A stretch of DNA of 13,012 nucleotides from Planctomycetota bacterium (GCA_021160785.1 JAGHBX010000585.1:1-13012); one strand, 5' to 3'. Shown: positions 6,332 through 13,012, numbered from the stretch's first letter. A program made the numbers and translations. Notes: generated by a model not told the origin, from the sequence alone.

Positions 6332-7474
6332 CTAAATATCCATATAATGAAACAGAACAGCAAACACACCTTCAGCCAATACGACCAGGACAATGCCGCT
6401 TACAACCGCACGCGTGGTTGAAATGCCTACAGCGCTTGGGCCGGTTTCCGTCTGCAGACCACGCAGGCAACCCACACCGGCAACAAGGCCCCCGAATACC
6501 AGCGCCTTGAACAGTCCCAGCGCAACATCCCCGGCATCAATCGCCGACTCGACATGGCTGGTGTACGTAACCAGCGGAAAACCCAACGACAGCATAACAA
6601 CACCACAGCCGATCAAACCGAAAACGTTCGCCACTACCGTCAGCAGGGGGGTTACAAATATCGTCGCCAACACTTTCGGTACGACCAGGAATCGCACCGG
6701 GTTGAGGCTCATCGTCGTCAGCGCGTCAATTTCATCGTTTATCTTCATCGTGCCCAATTCCGCCGCATAAGCCGAACCGCTTCGCCCGGCCAATATGATC
6801 GCCGTAATGAACGGACCGAGCACCCGGACCAGTCCCATAGCCACAAGATCGGCTACATATATATCGACGCCGAACTGACGCATCGGCATTGCGAAACTGA
6901 AAGCCATGATCAAACCGAAAAGAAAACCGATCAACGATACAATACCCACGGCGTTGGCCCCTGCGCGTTCTGCGGTTATAAACACTTCCTTCCACCTCAG
7001 TTGCCCGCGACGCACCAGGCAACGAACCGCCGCAACGTGCAGTTCGCCAATGAAGGCAAATTGCTCACGCAGGTCCAAAAACAACTGCCAGGTGAAATGG
7101 CCGATCTCCTCGGCGGGATGGATATGTCGCTTCTCCTTGCCGTACTCTGCGAACCGATCTGCGTCAAAGCGATCTAACATCTCCGCCAATTCAGGCCGCA
7201 AACCCTTAAATTCCACCGCAAAGCCTTGTTTGACCCCCTTGAGCCGCAGAGAAAACAGCAGCCCCACACCGGAACCGTCGCAGTAATCAATCTCTTCGCC
7301 GAGCACAATCACCCGCGCCGGCCTGGCGTGTTTGAGGATATCGGACGTCTGCCGCCACAGCGAACCGACGTTCACCGAGTCCAGCCGACCCGCATAACCC
7401 AACGTCATCGTGCCGTATCCGTCCGACTCACTGCGCAGGCGAGCCGAAGATCGGGATTTGGATTTCGCCGTCAT
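6332..7474 (-). CDS. mlaE: MlaE-type ABC permease with N-terminal STAS domain
   Basis: Inner-membrane permease of the Mla/MCE lipid transporter. The 380-residue protein is a fusion. Residues about 20-110 form a STAS domain (LGYAGRLDSVNVGSLW, VIVLGEEIDYCDGSGVGLL), doing the job that separate MlaB performs elsewhere. Residues about 135-380 form the permease, with the family motif GRSGSAYAAELGTMKINDEIDAL (230-252, the segment contacting the ATPase) and the late GxSTTRAVVSGIV helix (350-362). The ATG at 7472-7474 has GGTGGTGG upstream. It is first in the mlaE-mlaF-mlaD-lipoprotein operon, with a likely promoter 40-70 bases upstream. STAS-MlaE fusions are known in other bacteria, so the fusion itself is not novel. 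Confidence 0.97.
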   Translation of the reverse strand: MTAKSKSRSSARLRSESDGYGTMTLGYAGRLDSVNVGSLWRQTSDILKHARPARVIVLGEEIDYCDGSGVGLLFSLRLKGVKQGFAVEFKGLRPELAEMLDRFDADRFAEYGKEKRHIHPAEEIGHFTWQLFLDLREQFAFIGELHVAAVRCLVRRGQLRWKEVFITAERAGANAVGIVSLIGFLFGLIMAFSFAMPMRQFGVDIYVADLVAMGLVRVLGPFITAIILAGRSGSAYAAELGTMKINDEIDALTTMSLNPVRFLVVPKVLATIFVTPLLTVVANVFGLIGCGVVMLSLGFPLVTYTSHVESAIDAGDVALGLFKALVFGGLVAGVGCLRGLQTETGPSAVGISTTRAVVSGIVLVVLAEGVFAVLFHYMDI

Positions 7475-7514
7475 TTGTCAACCACCACCACTGTATATCG
7501 CCGTCCATGAACGC

Positions 7515-7544
7515 ATTATCGTCAATATCAGCCCAAAATTGCAA
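7515..7544 (-). promoter_or_regulatory. Likely sigma-70-type promoter of the mla operon
   Basis: On the minus strand TTGCAA (7539-7544) and GATAAT (7515-7520) are 18 bases apart, giving a short leader of about 35 bases before mlaE. Found by eye only. Confidence 0.5.
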
Positions 7545-7547
7545 GAC

Positions 7548-7569
7548 AAAACCGCCACAGCGGGGTTTT
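7548..7569. terminator. Weak bidirectional hairpin with A and T flanks
   Basis: AAAA-CCGC-CACA-GCGG-GG-TTTT: a short GC stem with flanking A/T runs lies between the divergent mla and tRNA promoters. It could insulate the tRNA from upstream transcription, but the stem is only four strong pairs with a two-base bulge. Confidence 0.25.
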
Positions 7570-7593
7570 CCCGAACAAAATGAGGAAAAAGCC

Positions 7594-7622
7594 TTGAAAT
7601 GCCAACCGGTACATTGTAAAGT
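7594..7622 (+). promoter_or_regulatory. Likely promoter of tRNA-Lys
   Basis: TTGAAA (7594-7599) and TAAAGT (7617-7622) with a 17-base spacer lie about 70 bases before the tRNA. The -35 box matches five of six consensus bases and the -10 four of six. Confidence 0.5.
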
Positions 7623-7633
7623 TACACCCCGAA

Positions 7634-7677
7634 CACACAAAACGCCCGGCCGTATCCTTTGTACCGGGCCTTGTGTG
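7634..7677 (+). other. Stable stem-loop in the tRNA leader
   Basis: CACACAA (7634-7640) pairs with TTGTGTG (7671-7677), and GCCCGG (7644-7649) with CCGGGC (7664-7669), a 13-bp stem with a small internal loop, ending 13 bases before the mature tRNA. It may be a processing signal or fold in the precursor; no U tract follows, so it is not a terminator. Confidence 0.55.
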
Positions 7678-7690
7678 AACCGGAAATTAC

Positions 7691-7763
<73 letters not shown>

Positions 7764-7765
7764 TT

Positions 7766-7802
7766 AACGCAAGTCATGTATTTATACTGACTTGCGTTTT
7801 TT
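7766..7802 (+). terminator. Intrinsic terminator of tRNA-Lys
   Basis: AACGCAAGTCA (7766-7776) pairs perfectly with TGACTTGCGTT (7788-7798). GTAT/ATAC inside the loop can extend the stem. A run of six T (7797-7802) follows. Confidence 0.94.
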
Positions 7803-7931
7803 GTGCGCCGACTATTCCCCTGAAACGCAAAATGGTGCCACTAAATTTTGGATGGAGAACGAAAAGATTTGTGGACAGCCAAGGAATTTAGCGGTACCGT
7901 GAGTAGTGAAATCTATGTGAAAGGAGATGAT

Positions 7932-8210
7932 ATGAGGACAATTATTGATCTCGTCGTAACGGAGCCTGGCGGAGGGGGAATCGCTTTCAAGAAGGAGTGT
8001 GATCTTCCGTTCGCCCTTCAAGCGGGCATGAATATTGAGGATCCCGTTTGGAAATCAGAGAAGCCTATCGTAAGTGTCTCGTACAATTTGGAGGATGAGT
8101 GCTTGCATGTCGCAATGGGCTTGGTGAATCCGTCCGACCAGGAAACGTACGAACAAATTATCAAAATGTACAAGGCCCACGGCTGGCTTGAGGTTGGCGA
8201 CGGGGATTAA
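7932..8210 (+). CDS. Small protein of unrecognised family, paralogue of the gene at 8629
   Basis: A 92-residue soluble protein, not recognised. I start at ATG 7932 because AAAGGAGATGAT gives a strong ribosome site; a TTG at 7848 in frame lacks one. Residues 21-49 share ungapped spacing with the product at 8629: K21, D24, P26, G32-M33, I35, D37, I46 and V49 are identical. Both proteins end in a helix with YKAxGW (here YKAHGW, 80-85). The second copy has about eight extra residues before that helix. There is no signal peptide, membrane segment or cysteine cluster. It is the first gene behind the tRNA-Lys terminator, and no clear promoter was found between 7803 and 7931. The paralogy is seen in the sequence; any role is unknown. 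Confidence 0.65.
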   Translation: MRTIIDLVVTEPGGGGIAFKKECDLPFALQAGMNIEDPVWKSEKPIVSVSYNLEDECLHVAMGLVNPSDQETYEQIIKMYKAHGWLEVGDGD

Positions 8211-8229
8211 TTCTGGCAGGCTCGCACGA

Positions 8230-8604
8230 ATGGATTTAAAGTTGTTTGAAACGATTGAGCATAGGTGCCCGGATTGTGGGCATAAGTGGCGTGCCCCTTG
8301 GGATAGCAACCGCGAACTCTGCGTGAAGTGTTGTGGTGAGAGCTTCATTCCACGAAGACTGTTTCGCCTTGTCAAATCACATGACATTAGAGCAGGCGAC
8401 TACGGTTACATTGAGGAGGAGCATCCCTTCCTTGTTCAGAAGGAAGGCGACAGTTTGTATATACATACACCATCATGCGATGATGATTACTGGTCTGTGT
8501 ATGATTTAGTGGATAAAATGCAAGATGGCGGGGCGACGCGACAAGGCAACATCTTTGATGATCTCGAAAAAAGCAAGGACGAAAGCGACAAGGACATAAT
8601 GTGA
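8230..8604 (+). CDS. Zinc-ribbon-like small protein, function unknown
   Basis: A 124-residue protein. CPDC (13-16) and CVKC (31-34, followed by another C) are spaced like a treble-clef or zinc-ribbon knuckle pair, with GHKW between them as in many zinc ribbons. A basic stretch follows (PRRLFRLVKSHDIR, 41-54), and the C-terminus is strongly charged (DDLEKSKDESDKDIM). I chose ATG 8230 over an in-frame TTG at 8188, which lies inside the previous gene; the ribosome site (GGCAGG) is weak either way. It is 19 bases after the first small gene and 24 bases before the third, so the three are probably one transcript. Binding to nucleic acid or a partner protein is possible but not shown. Confidence 0.62.
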   Translation: MDLKLFETIEHRCPDCGHKWRAPWDSNRELCVKCCGESFIPRRLFRLVKSHDIRAGDYGYIEEEHPFLVQKEGDSLYIHTPSCDDDYWSVYDLVDKMQDGGATRQGNIFDDLEKSKDESDKDIM

Positions 8605-8628
8605 TCATTGCCCGAAAGGAAATAGCGA

Positions 8629-8931
8629 ATGGAAGCTATCCTATTTACTGCACTTGTAAGATCGGATGGAGCTAAGGAGGGATTAAGTAAGGACGTTGAT
8701 TTCCCTTGCACGCCATTTGTCGGAATGGAGATTGACGATACGGCATTTGAAAATGTACGCAAGATTACACAAGTCATATTTGACATGCCCGGCAAAGCAA
8801 TATGGGTGGTTGTCGAGCCGCATATTGTATCCGAAGTGTCTGGAAAGCGATTGATTTCCGAAGATGATTTTGAGGAAATGATGGGCAGGTATAAGGCTTG
8901 TGGTTGGAAGTCTGGGAGCAAAGAGAAATGA
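8629..8931 (+). CDS. Small protein of unrecognised family, paralogue of the gene at 7932
   Basis: A 100-residue protein. ATG 8629 is preceded by GAAAGGA at 8-base spacing. Its N-terminal half aligns without gaps to the 7932 product: K21, D24, P26, G32-M33, I35, D37, I46, V49 and V60. Its end (FEEMMGRYKACGW, 81-93) matches the other's YEQIIKMYKAHGW. The pattern of alternating hydrophobics suggests a small alpha/beta domain with a C-terminal helix. The two copies have diverged widely outside these positions, so the duplication is old or they were acquired as a set. They flank the zinc-ribbon gene. Function is unknown. The stop TGA overlaps a following ATG (ATGA). Confidence 0.66.
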   Translation: MEAILFTALVRSDGAKEGLSKDVDFPCTPFVGMEIDDTAFENVRKITQVIFDMPGKAIWVVVEPHIVSEVSGKRLISEDDFEEMMGRYKACGWKSGSKEK

Positions 8932-9083
8932 AGCTACTTTTTGTTCATGGGGCACAGGTAGCTGCCGTCACGCGATCCGGGCAATCGATGCACGCCTACC
9001 GTGGCGTCATTGCCTTGGACGGCCCCCATGTTTCACGTACATGTTTTGTATCTTGCCCGGATTCTGGACGGGCAATATTATGA
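8928..9083 (+). CDS. Doubtful small ORF overlapping the preceding stop
   Basis: ATG at 8928 overlaps the preceding TGA as ATGA and opens 51 codons (MKLLFVHGAQVAAVTRSG..., ending SGRAIL). The coupling is suggestive, but the protein resembles nothing I know and competes with another frame at 9028-9174. Confidence 0.22.
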   Translation: MKLLFVHGAQVAAVTRSGQSMHAYRGVIALDGPHVSRTCFVSCPDSGRAIL

Positions 9084-9174
9084 ATACGTGCAATTGTGCG
9101 GTCTTGACACATCAAAAATGCGTGTTTGCGGCTCCAAAAAAATATTCAGACATACCGTAAATATGCCGATTTAA
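9028..9174 (+). CDS. Doubtful small ORF or gene remnant
   Basis: A 48-codon frame from ATG 9028 to TAA 9174 reads like protein (MFHVHVLYLARILDG, then YEYVQLCGLDTSKMRV). The frame stays open back to 8962, but there is no ribosome site before the ATG. It may be the tail of a decayed gene. The rest of 8932-9177 shows only a 7-bp inverted repeat, TTGCCCG (9053-9059) / CGGGCAA (9069-9075). Confidence 0.22.
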   Translation: MFHVHVLYLARILDGQYYEYVQLCGLDTSKMRVCGSKKIFRHTVNMPI

Positions 9175-9177
9175 TAC

Positions 9178-9206
9178 TTGAACAATTCATGGGTATATGG
9201 CATAAT
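9178..9206 (+). promoter_or_regulatory. Likely promoter of the leader RNA and NYN gene
   Basis: TTGAAC (9178-9183) and CATAAT (9201-9206) are exactly 17 bases apart. Transcription would start near 9213, about 107 bases before the NYN start codon. Confidence 0.58.
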
Positions 9207-9212
9207 TAAGTA

Positions 9213-9304
9213 GTAGTGTTGGGTAGCAGGATGCTAATTCGCTTGGGTGCGTCCCAGGCACGATACGATAGCGGGAGGCTGCGTGCCTCCCGCATTCTTT
9301 TTTT
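9213..9304 (+). ncRNA. Candidate short structured RNA or attenuating leader
   Basis: Between a good promoter and an intrinsic terminator lie about 92 bases that can form three hairpins: TAGCA-GGA-TGCTA (9224-9236), GCTTGGG-TGCGT-CCCAGGC (9241-9259, one G-U pair) and the terminator stem GCGGGAGGC-TGCGT-GCCTCCCGC (9271-9293). The second and third share the identical five-base loop TGCGT. CGATA is repeated directly between them. It matches no RNA family I recognise. It could be an independent small RNA or a leader that limits expression of the NYN gene; transcript ends are inferred. Confidence 0.42.
9271..9304 (+). terminator. Strong intrinsic terminator just before the NYN gene
   Basis: A perfect 9-bp stem, GCGGGAGGC/GCCTCCCGC, with a TGCGT loop is followed by ATTC and seven T (9298-9304). 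It lies 15 bases before the NYN start codon, between the only nearby promoter and the gene. Confidence 0.88.
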
Positions 9305-9319
9305 CAGGGAGGAAACGCT

Positions 9320-10081
9320 ATGAAGCGAGTTTGTGTATTCGTTGATGGTGAGAATTTTCGGCACACCCTTTTGGACCTCTTTCCGGACTTCGACAGCAGG
9401 GAATATCTCCCCAAGAAAACGCCTTGGGATAAGCTGTTTGACTGGTTTGTTGCGAAAACCATTTGCGACGACGGTTTTGAAAGGGTCCGAACATACTGGT
9501 ATGTGATTGCAATGTTGGATTGCTACCCTGACAGACTGCCAGGCAGAGAAGCAAGTACAGAAAAGCTCAGGCAATTCTTACGGCCATGGGACGAGGCGAG
9601 GGAGAGATTGAAAGCACTTGATGACGATCCGGACAAACATTTTCTGGAAGTGACCGAGTTAGTCGCTGAGGTCGAGCGTCGACGGGCAGCAATGAGGAAA
9701 AGATTCCAATATTGGCGGAGTCGGCAAGAGCGAATCGCATCTCAGGGATCACGAATTGAATGGCGTCGAGCGGGCGCGATAACATTTAACGCATTCGATA
9801 AAAAGCTTGGTTCAGAAAAGGCTGTGGATGTGAAACTTGCAACCGACCTGATAACTCTGCGCGGTATCTATGACGTCGCAATCATTGTATCTGGTGACCA
9901 AGACTATGTTCCTGCAGTACAAGTTGTGAAAGACAGCGGCAAAAGAGTGGTGAATGTGGTCTTCCGAAACAGGGCAGGTCGATTATTGCCGGGAGGAGCG
10001 AAAAGACTAAACGAGTTGACAGATGAGTGCGTCGAGATACGCCATGATGATATCAAACCCTTCATTTTTCCCCCTACTTAG
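9320..10081 (+). CDS. NYN-domain (PIN-like) nuclease family protein
   Basis: A 253-residue protein of the NYN/LabA (DUF88) type, a PIN-like fold of metal-dependent RNases. Acidic active-site positions are all visible: D9 in VFVDGENF (with N12), D170 and D176 in EKAVDVKLATDLI, and D193/D195 in VSGDQDYVPAV. Between the first strand pair and the EKAVD motif, residues about 82-150 form a charged, arginine-rich helical insertion (AEVERRRAAMRKRFQYWRSR) that makes it longer than minimal NYN proteins and could bind RNA. The start ATG 9320 has a strong AGGGAGGAAA site. It stands alone behind a promoter, a short hairpin-rich leader and a terminator, so expression probably depends on read-through or RNA release. 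It converges on glgP; no terminator was found between them. The target is unknown. Confidence 0.9.
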   Translation: MKRVCVFVDGENFRHTLLDLFPDFDSREYLPKKTPWDKLFDWFVAKTICDDGFERVRTYWYVIAMLDCYPDRLPGREASTEKLRQFLRPWDEARERLKALDDDPDKHFLEVTELVAEVERRRAAMRKRFQYWRSRQERIASQGSRIEWRRAGAITFNAFDKKLGSEKAVDVKLATDLITLRGIYDVAIIVSGDQDYVPAVQVVKDSGKRVVNVVFRNRAGRLLPGGAKRLNELTDECVEIRHDDIKPFIFPPT

Positions 10082-10138
10082 CCCCCCCTCTGCAGAGCAA
10101 AAACACCGAGACAGATGCTCGTTTTCGCGGGCGCATAT

Positions 10139-12748
10139 TCAGACGCTGTTCGTCGATTCCCAAAGGATCATTCCCGGCTCATAAGGCTCCAGAAGATCGG
10201 CATGTTTGGGCATGACGCGAATGGCAAATCCGTGCTGACCGGATATCCGACACGGAATCGCGCCGTTAAACGTGCAGATTTTCTCGGCTTCATCGCAGGA
10301 GGCGAATTCCATTCTCACGACCTCGCCGCTGGTGATTTCACCTGCCGAATCCACCTTGCCGTGGTAAATCTCGACCGCAATATCATCCGGGCTGAGTCGC
10401 CCCATCTTCACCTCGGCCACAACGTGAAGTTGTGATCCGACCTCCAGTTGAGGCTCGCGAACATTCAACTGACTCGTCTTCTTGTCGCCGGCAATCTGCA
10501 CGTCGACCTTTTCGATCGCAAGATCCGACCATGCGTTCTTAACGGTTGCCTTCCACATCGACAACGCTCTGACCCGCGCCATGGCTTCGGCCGTCAGATA
10601 ACGCCATCTGGCAGCGGCCGGATTGTAGAATTTACGCGTGTATTCGGCTACCATCCGGTTTGTGTTGAATCGCGGAGCACACCACTTGATCGTGTTCTTC
10701 ATCCGCTGGATCCAGCGTCGCGGCAGGCGGTCCCTCGACCGCGAATAGAACAGCGGCACGACCTCATTCTCCAGCAGGTTGAAAATCGCCTGCGATTCAA
10801 CCTCGTCCTGGTACTCGAAGTCATCGTAAGATTCGCCGGCGCCGATGATCCAGCCGCCTTCGGGCGTATAGCCTTCGCACCACCAGCCATCCAGGATGCT
10901 CATATTGAGCACGCCGTTCAGCGCGGCCTTCATGCCGCTTGTGCCGCTGGCCTCCATGGGCCTCCGCGGGTTGTTCAGCCACACGTCCACGCCCTGAACC
11001 AGGTAACGGGCGACATCCATATTGTAGTCCTCCAGGAATACGATCCGCCGCCTGACATGCTGCTGCTTGGCGAAATGGACCACCTGCCGGATGATCTCCT
11101 TACCCGCGTTATCCTTGGGATGCGCCTTGCCGGCGAAAATAAACTGCACGGGCTTTTCAGTATCGGTCAGCAGCCTGATCAGCCGTTCGGTGTCTTTCAG
11201 CAGCAGATTGCCCCGCTTGTACATTGCAAAGCGCCGGGCAAAGCCGATTGTCAGCGCCTCGGGATCGAGAACTTCTTCGGCCCAGCCCAATTCGGTATGG
11301 AAGGCGCCGCGACGCTGCATCTGCATCTTCAGTCGCTTGCGAGTAAAGCCAACCAGACGCTCCTTGCACCGCTGATGTATCCGCCAGAGTTCTTCATTGG
11401 GAATCTGGTCTATGTGGTGCCATATCGATTTGTCAACCACCTCATCGCTCCATCTGGAACCAAGGTACCGCTCAAACAGTGAGTTTACCTCGGCGCTTAG
11501 CCAGGTCTTGGCGTGAACACCGTTTGTAATCGACTTAATGGGTATCTCTTCTTTGGGCAGGTCCGGCCACAGTTCCGACCATATCTCCCGCGACACCTCC
11601 CCGTGCAGCAGGCTGACGCCGTTTCGATACGAACTCATCCTAATCGCAAGCACCGGCATCTTAAACGCCTCCTTGTCGTCATCCGGGTTGACCCGTCCCA
11701 TCGCCAGAAACTCCTTCCTGTTGATTCCGAGCTTGCCGTAGTAATGACTAAAGTATTTATCGATCAGTTCAGGCTTGAACTCGTCGCTGCCGGCGGCAAC
11801 GGGTGTATGCACGGTAAAAACATTGCTCGATCTGGCGGCTTCGGCGGCCTCGTCGAATGTCATCCCTTTGCCGCTGCGAAGCCTTCGGATGCGCTCCAGC
11901 GCCATAAAAGCCGCGTGCCCTTCGTTCATATGGCAGACCGTCGGCTCGATGCCCATCGCCAGAAGCGACTTCATGCCGCCTATCCCTAAGATGATCTCCT
12001 GGCAGATTCGCATCTCGACGTCGCCGCCGTACAGAACCTGCGTAATGATGCGATCTTCCGGGGCATTTTTCGGCAGATTCGTATCAAGCAGATACAGCAC
12101 GGTTCGTCCGATCGTCGCCTTCCATATCTGAGCTAAGATGTTCCTTCCCGGAAACTGCACACTTATCGTCAGGGGGCGTCTGCCCTTCTTGCGCACTAAT
12201 TCGACGGGCATATTATGGAAATCATTGTCGATATAATGTTCCTGTTGCCAGCCGTCGCTATTGAGATACTGTCTGAAATACCCCTTCTGATAGAGCAGCC
12301 CCACCCCGATTAACGGCACACCGAGGTCGGAGGTGCTTTTCAGATGGTCGCCCGCCAGAATGCCCAGCCCGCCTGAATAGATAGGAAGAGACTCATGAAT
12401 GCCGAATTCGGCACTGAAATAAGCGATCACCGGCTTGCTTGTCTTGGCATAAATCTTGTCATACCATGTCGGCGAGTCCAGGCATTCGTTGAGTTTTTCC
12501 ATCGCCTGCTGCAGTTGATACAGAAAGCCTTCGTTGCCCGCAAGGTCCTCGAGTCTCGCCTGTGACACGCTGCCCAACAGCTTGACGGGGTTGTGCATGC
12601 TTTCCTGCCACAGATTGCCGTCGATACGCCTGAAAAGGTCCACGAACTCGCTGTTCCAGCACCAAAAAAGGTTGTTGGCGATGACCTTGAGATTTTCCAG
12701 GGGTTTCGGCAGCGTGGGTTTGACAACAAAGGTTCTGACCGTCCGCAT
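10139..12748 (-). CDS. glgP: Alpha-glucan (glycogen/maltodextrin) phosphorylase, GT35
   Basis: Releases glucose-1-phosphate from the ends of alpha-1,4-glucans using pyridoxal phosphate, in the cytoplasm. The 869-residue protein is of the alpha-glucan phosphorylase subtype with an N-terminal DUF3417 region (about 8-115: LPKPLENLKVIANNLFWCWN). The core begins IAYFSAEFGIHESLPIYSGG and GLGILAGDHLKSTSDLGVP. The cofactor lysine is K607 in EASGTSGMKAALNGVLNMS. Other conserved parts are HMNEGHAAF (273-281), SITNGVHAKTW (406-416) and FAGKAHPKD (538-546). The last 130 residues form a beta-rich tail seen in this subtype. ATG 12746-12748 has an AAGGAAG site. Length and motifs indicate an intact gene. It is the only carbohydrate gene in view. 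Confidence 0.98.
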   Translation of the reverse strand: MRTVRTFVVKPTLPKPLENLKVIANNLFWCWNSEFVDLFRRIDGNLWQESMHNPVKLLGSVSQARLEDLAGNEGFLYQLQQAMEKLNECLDSPTWYDKIYAKTSKPVIAYFSAEFGIHESLPIYSGGLGILAGDHLKSTSDLGVPLIGVGLLYQKGYFRQYLNSDGWQQEHYIDNDFHNMPVELVRKKGRRPLTISVQFPGRNILAQIWKATIGRTVLYLLDTNLPKNAPEDRIITQVLYGGDVEMRICQEIILGIGGMKSLLAMGIEPTVCHMNEGHAAFMALERIRRLRSGKGMTFDEAAEAARSSNVFTVHTPVAAGSDEFKPELIDKYFSHYYGKLGINRKEFLAMGRVNPDDDKEAFKMPVLAIRMSSYRNGVSLLHGEVSREIWSELWPDLPKEEIPIKSITNGVHAKTWLSAEVNSLFERYLGSRWSDEVVDKSIWHHIDQIPNEELWRIHQRCKERLVGFTRKRLKMQMQRRGAFHTELGWAEEVLDPEALTIGFARRFAMYKRGNLLLKDTERLIRLLTDTEKPVQFIFAGKAHPKDNAGKEIIRQVVHFAKQQHVRRRIVFLEDYNMDVARYLVQGVDVWLNNPRRPMEASGTSGMKAALNGVLNMSILDGWWCEGYTPEGGWIIGAGESYDDFEYQDEVESQAIFNLLENEVVPLFYSRSRDRLPRRWIQRMKNTIKWCAPRFNTNRMVAEYTRKFYNPAAARWRYLTAEAMARVRALSMWKATVKNAWSDLAIEKVDVQIAGDKKTSQLNVREPQLEVGSQLHVVAEVKMGRLSPDDIAVEIYHGKVDSAGEITSGEVVRMEFASCDEAEKICTFNGAIPCRISGQHGFAIRVMPKHADLLEPYEPGMILWESTNSV

Positions 12749-12939
12749 TTACAATCTTCCTTTAATTCCAGATGTCCCTTGATCGCTGATAGACTCTCAG
12801 ACTCAATATATGTTTAATCGGTAAATACTGTGCGGGTCTTAATACCAAAAACACGTCTGCGAGGTATCTGAATCGAGATCAATCAGGCTTATCGGACCGT
12901 CCTATAATACCTGCACAATACCGACTGCGCATAAACTCA
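12749..12939. other. Upstream region of glgP, no gene seen
   Basis: This AT-richer spacer carries the glgP ribosome site. On the minus strand TTTGGT with TATTTA 16 bases later (about 12810-12840) is a weak promoter candidate. A TATAAT-like box at 12903-12908 reads on the plus strand but no gene follows it. A short direct repeat AGACTC lies near 12793-12806. Nothing else is supported. Confidence 0.4.
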
Positions 12940-13012
12940 TTACAGGATGTCCATGTCGTAGACCCCCTTTATCGAAGTGTCCGATCCCCCGCCGGCGCCG
13001 GCTGCTAATATC
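12940..13012 (-). CDS. Possible 3' end of a further minus-strand gene
   Basis: From the right edge, 23 minus-strand codons run to TAA at 12940-12942, reading ILAAGAGGGSDTSIKG then VYDMDIL. The glycine/serine-rich run and G+C-rich third positions fit a coding end in this genome, but the stretch is too short to identify or to exclude chance. Confidence 0.33.
   Translation of the reverse strand, partial: ILAAGAGGGSDTSIKGVYDMDIL

Noticed and set aside
7428..7640. 70-residue minus-strand ORF in the mla leader
   Set aside because: Overlaps the mlaE start and the mla promoter; no motif or ribosome site.
9241..9304. Guanidine-II (mini-ykkC) riboswitch
   Set aside because: Two hairpins with matching loops look similar, but the loops are TGCGT, not ACGR, and the gene is not a guanidine-related one.
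10088..10097. CTCTGCAGAG palindrome between NYN and glgP as a bidirectional terminator
   Set aside because: No loop and no T run on either strand; too weak to call.
10448..11482. 344-residue plus-strand open frame
   Set aside because: Antisense shadow of glgP, created by its G+C-rich codons.

Overview
The window looks like chromosomal DNA of a diderm (Gram-negative-type) bacterium, most likely a Planctomycetota/Phycisphaerae-type lineage. The outer-membrane lipid transport (Mla/MCE) operon requires an outer membrane. The prepilin peptidase has the enlarged segment between its two catalytic aspartates that I associate with planctomycete homologues, and the ArgG and GlgP variants fit. This taxonomic placement is inferred from protein style alone; no search was run.

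Layout, left to right. (1) A 3'-truncated type IV prepilin peptidase on the minus strand runs off the left edge. (2) A repeat-rich spacer with a REP-like palindrome precedes argG (argininosuccinate synthase, minus). (3) Directly upstream of argG, in the same direction, is a HEPN/MNT two-gene module of toxin-antitoxin type with a 22-base overlap. (4) Next is a stand-alone winged-helix protein resembling the DNA-binding half of an IS630-type transposase, without a DDE domain. (5) A compact minus-strand operon follows: mlaE (with N-terminal STAS fusion), mlaF, mlaD and a PqiC-like auxiliary lipoprotein. Together they make a lipid-trafficking ABC transporter of the inner membrane and periplasm. 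Two runs of 7-base tandem repeats lie in the mlaF-mlaD gap. (6) Divergently, a plus-strand tRNA-Lys(CUU) has a promoter, a leader stem-loop and a strong terminator.

(7) Behind the tRNA lies a plus-strand accessory block, about 7.93-10.08 kb: three small unrecognised genes, a poorly coding 390-base stretch, then a promoter, a short hairpin-rich transcript ending in a strong terminator, and a NYN-domain (PIN-like) nuclease gene. The first and third small proteins are diverged paralogues of each other (shared spacing in the N-terminal half and a common YKAxGW end) flanking a CxxC/CxxC zinc-ribbon-like protein. The order promoter - structured RNA - terminator - ribonuclease gene recalls type III toxin-antitoxin loci and is the best candidate here for something undescribed; that is inference only.

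(8) Convergent to this block, a full-length alpha-glucan phosphorylase gene (glgP, minus) occupies most of the right end. It is preceded by a spacer and the possible last 23 codons of another minus-strand gene at the edge. Housekeeping functions (arginine synthesis, lipid transport, glycogen breakdown, tRNA) thus alternate with two small accessory patches, the HEPN/MNT-HTH patch and the post-tRNA block.
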